A stretch of 9,294 bases of DNA from Micromonosporaceae bacterium (GTDB lineage Bacteria; Actinomycetota; Actinomycetes; Mycobacteriales; Micromonosporaceae): positions 1 to 9,294 of the forward strand of contig JADGGF010000149.1 in NCBI GenBank assembly GCA_019690055.1, given 5' to 3'. A program made the translations under genes and the position numbers. The notes below the pieces were generated by a model. That model worked only from the letters and a program-made list of their open reading frames with translations, was not told where the DNA came from and did no database searches. This document shows, piece after piece, positions 1 through 5,482 of this stretch; the first letter of the stretch is position 1, and each line of letters opens with the position of its first letter.

Positions 1-2
1 GC

Positions 3-206
3 CCGTACCCGCCCAAGCCGCCGACGTACTGCGTGGAGTGCGGGCGGCCCGCAGAGATCTTCGACGTGGACGCCGGGCCGTGGTGCTCGGTGCTGTGCCG
101 GGTCATCGGGTCGTGCGCCTGGTGCGGGCTGCCGCCCTCGGATGCCGAGGGCCACTGGTGCCGCGGCCCGCTCGGCGAGACATGGCGACTCTGGAGCGAG
201 TCATGA
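3..206 (+). CDS. Cys-rich small protein, 5' truncated (putative zinc-binding)
   Basis: This is the 3' end of a gene that begins before the window; reading from base 3 it is open for 67 codons to TGA at 204-206. Cysteines fall at visible residues 10, 13, 28, 32, 38, 41 and 53, with His51. This gives a CxxC, a CxxxC, a second CxxC and an HxC, which looks like two structural zinc sites of the zinc-ribbon or treble-clef kind. The surrounding residues (YCVECGRPAE, then SCAWCGLPPS) resemble the short Cys-knuckle proteins common in actinophage early regions. Its stop overlaps the next start (ATGA), so the two genes are probably co-translated. No catalytic motif is visible. The function is unknown; nucleic-acid or protein binding through zinc is inference. 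The alternative frame through the same bases lacks a sensible start and has an arginine/alanine-rich shadow composition. Confidence 0.7.
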   Translation, partial: PYPPKPPTYCVECGRPAEIFDVDAGPWCSVLCRVIGSCAWCGLPPSDAEGHWCRGPLGETWRLWSES

Positions 207-469
207 CCAGCCGGTGGATGTCCCGGGTCCGTGACCGGGCGTGGCTGGAGCGGGAGCGCGACGAGGCCCTGCGCCAGCGGATGATCGCCGAGCGGACGTT
301 CGCCGTCATCCAGTCGATCTACTACCGCCACTACCCAGACCGGGTCACGGCTGAGTACCACGCCGCCGCCAACCCGTACCTGAAGGGCGCGCAGTCGGAT
401 GCGCAGTGGTACGGGCAGCGCGCCGAGATGCTGTCGGCCGTGCTGGCGTCGCTCGGGGGTGAGCGATGA
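203..469 (+). CDS. Small helical protein of unknown function (88 aa)
   Basis: I chose the ATG at 203 because it overlaps the upstream stop as ATGA and has GGAG six bases upstream (193-196). The same frame stays open back to base 38, but that extension would cover the Cys-rich gene. The product is charged and probably all helical. Residues 7-30 are rich in Arg and Glu (RDRAWLERERDEALRQ) and are followed by an aromatic segment (IQSIYYRHYPD) and an amphipathic C-terminus. There is no membrane segment, signal peptide or metal site. I do not recognise the family. It sits in a chain of small overlapping genes and its own stop overlaps the next ATG. Confidence 0.65.
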   Translation: MTSRWMSRVRDRAWLERERDEALRQRMIAERTFAVIQSIYYRHYPDRVTAEYHAAANPYLKGAQSDAQWYGQRAEMLSAVLASLGGER

Positions 470-660
470 GCCGGCGCTACGAGCTGCTGCCGCCGCACGC
501 CCCGGTGCTGGTGTCCCGGCACAACCTCGGCCACCGGCCGCACGAGAGCCAAGCGGCGTGCGGTGTCACCGACGAGATGGTGCGCGCCACGGCGATCCAG
601 TGCCGGGCGTGGTCGGTCATGCCGTGCCCGACCTGCTGGGGAGGGCGGCGGCCGTGGTGA
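466..660 (+). CDS. Small protein with C-terminal CxxC (64 aa)
   Basis: The start ATG overlaps the upstream stop as ATGA. A GGGGGTGAG purine tract just upstream is a weak ribosome binding site. The N-terminal half is His- and Pro-rich (PPHAPVLVSRHNLGHRPHES). Cysteines occur at residues 32 and 45, and a CPTCWGGR knuckle lies near the C-terminus. The CPTC pair with the earlier cysteines could bind one zinc ion, but there is no complete recognisable finger. The stop overlaps the next start as GTGA. Function is unknown. I call it a gene because of the precise coupling on both sides rather than from homology. Confidence 0.6.
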   Translation: MSRRYELLPPHAPVLVSRHNLGHRPHESQAACGVTDEMVRATAIQCRAWSVMPCPTCWGGRRPW

Positions 661-824
661 CCTACATGATCGAGATCCGCAACCGCCGGCTGCGCGGCGA
701 CCGGTGGATGCGCTGGGGTGTCGCCGACGGGGACGCCGAGTCTCTGCGATGTCTGCGGGCGCTGCGGGCCGCGTTCGGTGAGCGGTACGAGATCCGCCGA
801 CGTGCCGTAGGGGGTGCCCGGTGA
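657..824 (+). CDS. Small basic protein of unknown function (55 aa)
   Basis: The GTG at 657 overlaps the upstream TGA as GTGA and is preceded by a GGGGAGGG tract about 12 bases upstream. The ATG at 666 is a possible alternative. The product is strongly basic (IRNRRLRGDRWMRW, and RRRAVGGAR at the end), with a central segment (DAESLRCLRALRAAF) that could form an amphipathic helix. It may bind nucleic acid, but that rests on charge alone. I do not recognise the family. The stop is coupled to the next gene. Confidence 0.55.
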   Translation: MTYMIEIRNRRLRGDRWMRWGVADGDAESLRCLRALRAAFGERYEIRRRAVGGAR

Positions 825-1093
825 TGCGTCGTCTCGCTGTCGCCGCCGCGGTCGTGGTGATGGCCGCGTGTGTGCTCGCCGCCATGGTTGTGGCGCTGCC
901 GTTCATCGTCGTCGGCTACCTGGTCGACCTGCTGCGGGTGCGCCGGCATGAGCCGGCGGATCCGTATGCCGATGTGATCGCCTCCGGTCTGCTGACCGAT
1001 TGGGTGCCGCGCACCCCTGGCGAACAGCTCGCCGACGAGGTCGAGGAGTGGCTGTGCGCCAACTACTGCCCCCACTCAACCGAGGAGCACTGA
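821..1093 (+). CDS. Small membrane protein (90 aa, N-terminal transmembrane segment)
   Basis: The start may be GTG 821 (GTGA overlap with the upstream stop) or ATG 824; an AGGGGG tract ends about 7 to 10 bases upstream of them. Residues 3-4 are Arg-Arg. Residues 5-38 are almost entirely hydrophobic (Ala, Val, Met, Leu, Ile), long enough for one long or two short transmembrane helices, and are followed by RVRRHE. The remaining 50 residues are acidic and soluble, with EEWLCANYC near the end. Cys17 after MAA weakly resembles a lipobox, but the hydrophobic stretch continues past it, so a membrane anchor is more likely than a lipoprotein. By the positive-inside rule the orientation is ambiguous, since both flanks are basic. 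It is the only evident membrane protein in this block. The function is unknown; a role in host-envelope interference or superinfection control is speculation. Confidence 0.65.
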   Translation: MMRRLAVAAAVVVMAACVLAAMVVALPFIVVGYLVDLLRVRRHEPADPYADVIASGLLTDWVPRTPGEQLADEVEEWLCANYCPHSTEEH

Positions 1094-1094
1094 C

Positions 1095-1601
1095 ATGACT
1101 GCCACTGCGACGAAGCCCCGCCAGCCCAAGAACAAGCCGGCGCCGCCCGTGCCCGTGGCGACGGTGTCGATGCCGTCCTACGAGGACCTGGTCGCCGAGC
1201 TGGGCATCGACCCAGACGCGATCTACGAGCAGTTCGACAAGTTGTGGGCGTCCGACTGGTCTCTGGACGAGGCGCTGGCGCTGGCCATCGCCGTTGAGGG
1301 CGAGCCCCGCGGCGACCTAGCCGACCACCAGCCCGACCCCGAGCCGGTCGTGTACGACTTGGACGCCGCCGACTGGGACGACGCGGTCACCCGCGGCCTG
1401 CAGCGGCTGGGACTCACCTACGACGAGCTGGCCGACCAGGCACAACGCGGCGAGTTCTCGTCTGTCGAGGCCCGCAAGTTGTGGATCGCCATCGGCGGCA
1501 CTGAGCCGCCGGCCGAGTCCACGTCGCTGCTCGGGCTGCTCGACGACGACCTGACCACCGTGATCCCGACCCTGACCGAGACGCCGGAGGAGACCCGATG
1601 A
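1095..1601 (+). CDS. Acidic protein of unknown function (168 aa)
   Basis: The ATG lies one base after the upstream stop, with a GAGGAG site about 7 bases before it. The first 24 residues are a basic, Pro/Lys/Thr-rich, probably disordered tail (KPRQPKNKPAPPVP). Residues 26-65 form a predicted helical segment (SYEDLVAELGIDPDAIYEQF). Residues 66-95 are an acidic, Pro-containing linker. Residues 96-134 form a second compact segment (GLTYDELADQAQRGEFSS, then VEARKLWIAIGG), which is the most family-like part. The C-terminus is acidic. No catalytic residues or metal site are seen. The excess of Asp and Glu could suggest a DNA-mimic or protein-binding role, but I have no motif to support that. The next gene overlaps its stop as ATGA. 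Confidence 0.7.
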   Translation: MTATATKPRQPKNKPAPPVPVATVSMPSYEDLVAELGIDPDAIYEQFDKLWASDWSLDEALALAIAVEGEPRGDLADHQPDPEPVVYDLDAADWDDAVTRGLQRLGLTYDELADQAQRGEFSSVEARKLWIAIGGTEPPAESTSLLGLLDDDLTTVIPTLTETPEETR

Positions 1602-1831
1602 CCTACCTCTGCAGGTGGCACGACCTAATGCGCTCGCTCGCCACCTACACGCCGCAGCCCTACACGCCGCAGCCGTGCTGGGCGACCCCGACGCACTACG
1701 TCTTGGTGCGGGTGCAGACGGAGGACTACGACGCCGAGCTGCTGCGCAACCTGTGCGCCGAGCACGAGGAGATGGCGCGGCGCATGCCCGGCTGGGCGTG
1801 GAGCCGTAAGAAGCAGGTGGTGCCGGCGTGA
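1598..1831 (+). CDS. Small protein of unknown function with YTPQP repeat (77 aa)
   Basis: The start ATG overlaps the upstream stop as ATGA and has a strong GGAGGAG site five bases upstream (1586-1592). Residues 17-26 carry a tandem YTPQP repeat encoded by two near-identical 15-base units. The rest is a compact alpha/beta-looking region (HYVLVRVQTEDYDAELLRNL) followed by a helical stretch and a basic C-terminus ending in SRKKQVVPA. Three cysteines (residues 5, 27 and 53) do not form a recognisable motif. I do not recognise the family. Its stop overlaps the next GTG start as GTGA. Confidence 0.65.
   Translation: MTYLCRWHDLMRSLATYTPQPYTPQPCWATPTHYVLVRVQTEDYDAELLRNLCAEHEEMARRMPGWAWSRKKQVVPA
1646..1675 (+). 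repeat. Two tandem 15-base units in a coding region
   Basis: TACACGCCGCAGCCC (1646-1660) is followed directly by TACACGCCGCAGCCG (1661-1675), differing only at the last base. The units are in frame and encode YTPQP twice. This is probably a slippage or local duplication in a flexible N-terminal segment. Confidence 0.85.
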
Positions 1832-2166
1832 CCGATCTGGAGATGCTGCGCGAAGCGGCCCGGCTCATGCGGGAGCGGGCCAACGCCGCGACGCCGGGGC
1901 CGTGGTCTGTCGAGCTGGTCGGCGAGGGTCGGGCGTGGGTGAACCTGCCCGGCTGCCCGCACGGCTGGGGGATGCACGGGTTCCCTGCGGAAGCCGAGCA
2001 CGTCGCGTCGTGGCACCCCGCCGTGGCCCTGGCTGTCGCCAACTCTCTCGAGCGCGCAGCTACAGGACTGCACGACCTGGTCACGGGGGGACACAAGCCC
2101 GCGGCGGACGGCTGGATCTCAACGTGTGTGGCAGTGGCTCGCGCGTACCTGCGGAGGGAGCCGTGA
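1828..2166 (+). CDS. Conserved actinophage-type hypothetical protein (112 aa)
   Basis: The GTG start overlaps the upstream stop as GTGA, with AGGTGG upstream. The opening (LREAARLMRERANAATPGPW) and the later WHPAVALAVANSLE segment match, from memory, a family of hypothetical proteins often seen in actinobacterial phages and prophages: a helical N-terminus, a TPGPW turn, a short beta region, then a helical C-terminus. Residues 35-60 contain a Gly/Pro/His-rich stretch (NLPGCPHGWGMHGFPAEAEH) with possible metal-binding Cys and His residues, but no clear site. The biochemical role is unknown. It directly precedes, and is coupled to, the ERF recombination gene, so it may act in the same early module. 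Confidence 0.75.
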   Translation: MTDLEMLREAARLMRERANAATPGPWSVELVGEGRAWVNLPGCPHGWGMHGFPAEAEHVASWHPAVALAVANSLERAATGLHDLVTGGHKPAADGWISTCVAVARAYLRREP

Positions 2167-2864
2167 GCGAGACGGACGAGCTGGCCAAGGCTCTCGCCGC
2201 CGTCCAAGCTGAGCTGCCGCAGATCCACAAAACGGAGACGGCGCAGACGGGCAGCTACAGCTACCGGTACGCGGACCTGGCCGCCGTGTCTCGGGCGGTC
2301 CTGCCGCTGCTCGGCAGGCACGGGCTGGCGTGGATCACCCGGCCGACGGTGCGTGAGGACGGCCGTCTGGTGCTGGCGTACGAGCTGCGCCACGTGTCCG
2401 GCCAGTCGATCAGCGGGGAGTATCCGCTGCCGTCGCCGACCAGCGCGCCGCAGCAGCTCGGCAGCGCGATCACCTACGCCCGCCGGTACTGCCTGTGCTC
2501 GGTGACCGGGGTGGCGCCGGAGTCGGATGACGACGACGCCGCGGCAGCCAGTCGCCGGCCGACGGGGCGTGGCGAGTGGGAGCACGCGCAGCCGCGCCAG
2601 CAGCGGCAGCGCCAGCCGGGCCGCGAGGAGATCATCGCCAGGGCTCGCCAGGCGATCGCCGACGCGCGGGATCAGGCCAGGCTCGACGAGATCGAGTCGC
2701 TGATCAGGCAGCGGGAGTCCGAGGGTGCCATCACCGCGGATGACGCGATCGAGCTGCGGCGGCTGCGGGTGGCCCGGCTCGACGCGCTGTTCCCGGCCGG
2801 TGAGCAGCAGGTCATCGAGTCCGCCGCCGAGGAGTGGCCCGAGACAGCGGAGGTGCCGGCGTGA
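2163..2864 (+). CDS. erf: ERF-family single-strand DNA annealing protein
   Basis: This is a phage recombinase of the ERF superfamily (known type: P22 Erf). Such proteins anneal complementary single strands during phage recombination, genome circularisation or repair and act in the cytoplasm on ssDNA. The family core spans about residues 5-120. It shows the opening helix (LAKALAAVQAELPQIHKTET), the YRYADLAAV motif at 35-43 and the hallmark QQLGSAITYARRY followed by LCSVTGVAPE (97-120). An acidic run (SDDDDAAAA) follows, then a Gln/Arg-rich flexible linker (130-155) and a charged helical C-terminal region (155-233) that may serve in oligomerisation or in contacts with other phage proteins. GTG 2163 overlaps the upstream stop and has GGAGGGAG at 2153-2160. 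Longer in-frame extensions to 1902 overlap the upstream gene and are shadow. The total length of 233 residues is within the usual family range. No exonuclease partner is recognisable nearby. Confidence 0.93.
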   Translation: MSETDELAKALAAVQAELPQIHKTETAQTGSYSYRYADLAAVSRAVLPLLGRHGLAWITRPTVREDGRLVLAYELRHVSGQSISGEYPLPSPTSAPQQLGSAITYARRYCLCSVTGVAPESDDDDAAAASRRPTGRGEWEHAQPRQQRQRQPGREEIIARARQAIADARDQARLDEIESLIRQRESEGAITADDAIELRRLRVARLDALFPAGEQQVIESAAEEWPETAEVPA

Positions 2865-3064
2865 GCAGCCCCTACCCAGTCCACCAGATCCCCGCCACGC
2901 ACATCGAGATCGTCGAAGGGCGGTGGGAGGTGGTCATCCGCATCACCAAGCCGGACGGCACTCTCGCCGAGTTCGTCGCATCCGCCGACTCTGCATACAC
3001 CCACTACAGCGGGATCTTCTTCGGCACCCGCGAGGAGTTCGACGAGAGGCGGGAGTGGTGGTGA
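2861..3064 (+). CDS. Small hypothetical protein (67 aa)
   Basis: The start is the GTG at 2861 (GTGA overlap with the ERF gene), with GGAGGTG five bases upstream. The product opens with SSPYPVHQIPATHIEIVEG and continues in alternating hydrophobic and polar residues (WEVVIRITKPDGTLAEFVAS), suggesting a small beta-rich fold, before ending in a charged helix (REEFDERREWW). No Cys residues or motifs are seen and I do not recognise the family. Its position between the ERF gene and a zinc-ribbon gene suggests the recombination/replication unit, but nothing in the sequence fixes a role. Confidence 0.65.
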   Translation: MSSPYPVHQIPATHIEIVEGRWEVVIRITKPDGTLAEFVASADSAYTHYSGIFFGTREEFDERREWW

Positions 3065-3333
3065 TCCGGGACTGTCCCCGCTGCGGGGGTCCGCTCGGGG
3101 AGGACATGGGACCCCGCGACGACATCGACGACGTGTACGGCGTGCAGGTGGATCGGCTCGCGGTGTGCCGGGTGTGTGGCTGGTCGGAGTACGTCACCGC
3201 CGAGCCGCTGCCTGAGCGGGAGTGGCGCCGGCGGGTGGCGGCGTTCATCGCCACCCGCGGACTCGGATACGAGGAGCGCGTTCGGGTGCTGCGCGAGCAG
3301 TACGGGCTGGAGTTCGGGAGCCGGCCGTGCTGA
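3061..3333 (+). CDS. Zinc-ribbon protein (90 aa)
   Basis: The start is the GTG at 3061 (GTGA coupling), with GGGAG five bases upstream; an in-frame GTG at 3058 is the alternative. Residues 5-8 (CPRCGG) and 36-39 (CRVCGW) form two CxxC knuckles about 27 residues apart, a classic zinc-ribbon layout with an acidic loop between them (GEDMGPRDDIDDVYG). After the ribbon is a basic helical tail (EWRRRVAAFIATRGLGYEER). This architecture suits nucleic-acid or protein binding, but the partner cannot be read from sequence. Its stop overlaps the HNH gene start by seven bases (GTGCTGA), so translation of the endonuclease is probably coupled to it. Confidence 0.75.
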   Translation: MIRDCPRCGGPLGEDMGPRDDIDDVYGVQVDRLAVCRVCGWSEYVTAEPLPEREWRRRVAAFIATRGLGYEERVRVLREQYGLEFGSRPC

Positions 3334-3770
3334 GACGCACTTCGCTCAAGCGCAAGACACCGCTCAAGTCCCGCCGCCGCTCGACCGGCCCGGATCAGCA
3401 CACCGTCGACACCGTCCTCGAGCGGGACCAGCACTCGTGCGGCGTGTGCGGCTATGGCTTGTCGGGCACGCGCAGTGTGGACTGGTCGATCCAGCACCGC
3501 CGGCCGCGCCGGCAGGGCGGGGATCCGCGGCCGGATGTGAACCTGCCGAGCAACCTGTTCGCGGTCCACGGCGACGGCACCAGCGGGTGTCACGGCCGGA
3601 TCGAGTCGCACCGGGCCGAGGCGTACAGCAACGGCTGGCTGCTGCACGACGGGGACGTGCCGTCGCAGGAAGCGATCTGCCACGCGGTGCATGGCTGGTG
3701 CTACCTGACCGACGACGGCCGGATCTCGTACTCGCCGCCCCCGGTGCTCGTCGGGGAGGAGATCCGGTGA
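3327..3770 (+). CDS. HNH endonuclease
   Basis: This is a small HNH-family nuclease (147 aa), a metal-dependent DNA-cutting fold. The basic N-terminus (LRRTSLKRKTPLKSRRRS) is typical of the phage-encoded group. Residues 38-41 (CGVC) form a zinc knuckle. SIQHRRPRRQGGD supplies the first conserved His (57), NLPSNLFAVHG the Asn region (72-77), and GCHGRIESHRAEA the second knuckle and final His (88-98). These line up with the beta-beta-alpha metal site of HNH enzymes seen in many actinophages. GTG 3327 has GGGAG six bases upstream and overlaps the previous stop by seven bases; the longer frame from 3222 is shadow. It is not beside packaging genes, so a role in recombination, replication or host DNA degradation fits better than one in terminase function. 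A free-standing homing endonuclease is another possibility, although no intron or intein is seen. Confidence 0.9.
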   Translation: MLRRTSLKRKTPLKSRRRSTGPDQHTVDTVLERDQHSCGVCGYGLSGTRSVDWSIQHRRPRRQGGDPRPDVNLPSNLFAVHGDGTSGCHGRIESHRAEAYSNGWLLHDGDVPSQEAICHAVHGWCYLTDDGRISYSPPPVLVGEEIR

Positions 3771-3877
3771 TGGACCACAAGTGGCGTCGGGATCTGGCTA
3801 TCGAGGTGCTGCGGATCATCCGCACCCGGCTGGCGCGTGGTGTGCGCCGACGGGCGAGAGGGAGGTGGGGACGGTGA
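3770..3877 (+). CDS. Basic micro-protein (35 aa)
   Basis: The start is ATG 3770 (sharing a base with the HNH stop) or GTG 3767. A strong GGGGAGGAG site ends 5 to 8 bases upstream, and the stop overlaps the next gene as GTGA. The product is very basic, especially at the end (TRLARGVRRRARGRWGR), with a short helix-like start (WRRDLAIEVLRIIR). It fills exactly the space between two better-supported genes with coupled ends, which is the main reason to call it. It may instead be a translational relay. The function is unknown, and binding to DNA or RNA is a guess from charge. Confidence 0.5.
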   Translation: MDHKWRRDLAIEVLRIIRTRLARGVRRRARGRWGR

Positions 3878-4080
3878 GCCGTGGTGGCCGCTCCGGGTGG
3901 CAACTGGTCGGCGGCAAGTGGCGCCGTACGAAGACGAAGCTCGACGGCCAGATCCTCGGCGTCGTCAAGTCGCCGCCGTGCCACATCTGCGGCCGGCCCG
4001 TGCCGTCCGGTGCCGTGCGGTGTGAACAGCCGTGTCAGCCGCGGATCAACAAGCAAGCGAAGACGGGAGACGAGACGTGA
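3874..4080 (+). CDS. Small zinc-binding protein (68 aa)
   Basis: The start is the GTG at 3874 (GTGA coupling), with GGAGGTG seven bases upstream. The upstream in-frame ATG at 3781 would overlap the previous gene and give a shadow-like extension. The N-terminal part is basic (SRGGRSGWQLVGGKWRRTKTK). A Cys cluster follows: CHICGRPVPSG, then RCEQPCQPR, giving CxxC and CxxxC pairs that would make one zinc site of zinc-ribbon type. The C-terminus is Lys/Arg-rich. A zinc knuckle plus basic tails suggests nucleic-acid binding (inference). The family is not recognised. Confidence 0.65.
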   Translation: MSRGGRSGWQLVGGKWRRTKTKLDGQILGVVKSPPCHICGRPVPSGAVRCEQPCQPRINKQAKTGDET

Positions 4081-4475
4081 GCACCGAGATGAAGTTGATG
4101 CCGGCAGATCAGCGGCGACTGCTGCGGGAGCGGTTCCGGCGGAACGCGTGCATGCGGACGCTGCCGAAGATGCGGGCCGCCCCGTCGATGGCCGCCCAGT
4201 TCATTGCCGATGCGCCGATCGACCCCGAGTCGCCGCTGCCGTTCGTGCTGTGCCGGCTGCTGGACCTCGAGGACGAGGTCGAGCGACTGCGCGCCGAACT
4301 GGAGCGACTGCGCGCCGAGGTCGAGCGGCTGCGTCCGGTCGTCGATGCGGCGATCGCGTGGCGTCGGCAGTTCGGCGAGTTCGGCCCGGCCGACTGCGCG
4401 GACACGCCCACCGAAGCGCTCTCGGACGCGGTCGACGCGCTGCTGGCCGCCGCACAGCCGGAGGTGACCGGGTGA
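4077..4475 (+). CDS. Coiled-coil protein with heptad repeats (132 aa)
   Basis: The start is the GTG at 4077 (GTGA overlap), with GGGAGA six bases upstream. Residues 1-60 are helical and basic at first (RRLLRERFRRNACMR) and then more hydrophobic. Residues 63-88 are a clear leucine-zipper-like coiled coil made of heptads DLEDEV, ERLRAEL, ERLRAEV and ERLRPVV, encoded by nearly identical 21-base units. The last 45 residues form an Ala- and Asp-rich helical tail. Such proteins usually dimerise or form rods. A basic segment before the zipper invites comparison with bZIP proteins, but spacing and phage context make that only an analogy. No enzymatic motif is seen. The stop overlaps the next gene as GTGA. 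Confidence 0.7.
   Translation: MSTEMKLMPADQRRLLRERFRRNACMRTLPKMRAAPSMAAQFIADAPIDPESPLPFVLCRLLDLEDEVERLRAELERLRAEVERLRPVVDAAIAWRRQFGEFGPADCADTPTEALSDAVDALLAAAQPEVTG
4281..4340 (+). repeat. Tandem 21-base heptad-coding repeat
   Basis: Three successive units start GAGCGACTGCG, GAGCGACTGCG and GAGCGGCTGCG, at 4281, 4302 and 4323. The first two are 21 bases long and differ only at the end (GAACTG against GAGGTC); the third diverges after CTGCG. They encode the ERLRAEL/V heptads of the coiled coil, so internal duplication probably set the length of the zipper. Confidence 0.85.
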
Positions 4476-4672
4476 GCGACGTGCTCTCGCGGCTGTGCGA
4501 CGAAGCGGCGGACTGGGCTCGCCGCACGGGTGTGCGTCAGCGGATCCGCTGGGTGCGTGACCCGGGCCGGCTCGAGCAGTGCTCGGTGGACGAGCACTGC
4601 TGCGGCGAGCGCCCGTACACCAGCTGGGTGTGGGTGATCGAGGGACGGCCGAAGGACGGCGCCGATGGGTGA
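4472..4672 (+). CDS. Small hypothetical protein (66 aa)
   Basis: The start is the GTG at 4472 (GTGA overlap), with GGAGGTGA about five bases upstream. The product begins with a helical stretch (SDVLSRLCDEAADWARRTGV), continues with IRWVRDPGRLEQCSVDEHCC and ends with an aromatic strand (YTSWVWVIEGRPKDGADG). Four cysteines are present (residues 8, 36, 42 and 43), but their spacing matches no motif I know. The DNA encoding EQCSVDEHCC contains a perfect 11-base-pair hairpin, listed separately. The next gene starts eight bases before its stop. Function is unknown. Confidence 0.65.
   Translation: MSDVLSRLCDEAADWARRTGVRQRIRWVRDPGRLEQCSVDEHCCGERPYTSWVWVIEGRPKDGADG
4575..4601 (+). repeat. Perfect 11-bp inverted repeat inside a gene
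   Basis: AGCAGTGCTCG (4575-4585) and CGAGCACTGCT (4591-4601) are exact reverse complements separated by the five bases GTGGA. There is no T-run after it, so it is not a standard terminator. It lies within the coding region of the 66-residue protein. Confidence 0.8.
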
Positions 4673-5075
4673 GCAGTGGGCGGTGGCCCCGGTCGTGGAC
4701 GGCCGGGCCGTGTGGCCCGGCGTGGCGACGGTCTGCCACGTCTGCGGGGCGCAGGGACGCCCGACGCTCGCCGCGTATGTCGACACGCTGCAGGCCCGGC
4801 TCGACGAGCAGACCGCCGAGGTGAAGGTGCTGCGCGACGAGCGCGACGAAGCCCGCACCGAGGTGGCGCGGCTGACGGCAGATCTGGGCAAGGCCCGCGC
4901 CCGGGCCGCCGCCTGCGGCGAGTCTGACCGCAAGGTGCGCCGGCTGCGCCAGCAGCTCGCCCGCCAGCGCCAGGTCGTCGCCGACGGGCTGCGATGGCTG
5001 CTGGATCTGCCGGTGATCCGACGCCAGCACGTCCAGCAGCTACAGCACGCGTGGTTCGGGGGAGGTCGGAAGTGA
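4665..5075 (+). CDS. CxxC plus coiled-coil protein (136 aa)
   Basis: ATG 4665 overlaps the previous stop by eight bases, with GAAGGA eight bases upstream. Residues 1-23 form a short beta-like start (WAVAPVVDGRAVWPGVATV). CHVCGAQGRP at 24-33 is a single zinc knuckle. From about residue 37 to 105 the chain is a long charged coiled coil (LQARLDEQTAEVKVLRDERD, then EARTEVARLTADLGKARARA). It ends in a basic helical region (RKVRRLRQQLARQRQVVADG) and a more hydrophobic tail. A single CxxC could bind zinc only across a dimer, which the coiled coil would allow (inference). The domain order resembles the neighbouring 132-residue coiled-coil protein only in general type. Function is unknown. Confidence 0.7.
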   Translation: MGEQWAVAPVVDGRAVWPGVATVCHVCGAQGRPTLAAYVDTLQARLDEQTAEVKVLRDERDEARTEVARLTADLGKARARAAACGESDRKVRRLRQQLARQRQVVADGLRWLLDLPVIRRQHVQQLQHAWFGGGRK

Positions 5076-5296
5076 CCGAGCAGGAGTACTACGACCACCT
5101 GGCCCGGTTGGCGCTGGAGATGGTCGACCGGGTGCGGGACGTGGATCCGCGCCGCAACTGGGCGTGGTGGGACTCGCTGACCGAGCGGGAGCGCATCGAC
5201 CTGCCGTGGGTGTTGGCGGCGATGGTCGACCCGGGCGCGTCGACCAAGGAGCTGTTCGGCTGGACGTGGCAGTTCGCGCCCCGGGAGGCGGCGTGA
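5072..5296 (+). CDS. Small hypothetical protein, Trp-rich (74 aa)
   Basis: The start is the GTG at 5072 (GTGA coupling), with a GGGGGAGGT tract seven bases upstream. The product is rich in Trp (five residues) and helical: EQEYYDHLARLALEMVDRV, then a RRNWAWWDSLTERERIDLPW segment, then KELFGWTWQFAPREAA. No cysteines or membrane segment are present. Aromatic clusters of this kind suggest a compact protein-binding domain, but I do not recognise the family. The downstream gene starts on the last base of its stop. Confidence 0.65.
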   Translation: MTEQEYYDHLARLALEMVDRVRDVDPRRNWAWWDSLTERERIDLPWVLAAMVDPGASTKELFGWTWQFAPREAA

Positions 5297-5478
5297 TGGC
5301 CCGGCTCGGTACGCGCCGCCCCCGCTGGCGCTGCGGGTTCCCCGACTGCCCGGCGTCGAAGTGGCAGCCGGTGCTGGCAGTCGGTGAGTACGACCCGATG
5401 GACGTGGCCCTCGAGGAGTTGGAGCGCCACTACGAGCGGGTGCACAGGGACAAGACGGGGGACAAGCGGGAGAGCTGA
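5296..5478 (+). CDS. Small zinc-finger-like protein (60 aa)
   Basis: ATG 5296 shares its A with the previous stop (TGATG), with GGGAGG seven bases upstream. A basic N-terminus (ARLGTRRPRWR) leads to Cys17 and Cys22 (CGFPDC), and a helix (VALEELERHYERVHRDK) supplies His49 and His54. This is a C-x4-C then H-x4-H arrangement similar to a long-loop C2H2 finger, in which the helix would carry both histidines. The loop of about 26 residues is longer than in classic fingers. DNA binding is plausible but inferred. The gene ends four bases before the ParB-like gene. Confidence 0.65.
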   Translation: MARLGTRRPRWRCGFPDCPASKWQPVLAVGEYDPMDVALEELERHYERVHRDKTGDKRES

Positions 5479-5482
5479 CGAG

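Noticed and set aside
1317..2585. Long - strand open frame (422 codons)
   Set aside because: It covers the ERF gene and neighbours in antisense, is Arg/Ala/Ser-rich with no motifs, and fits no operon on that strand.
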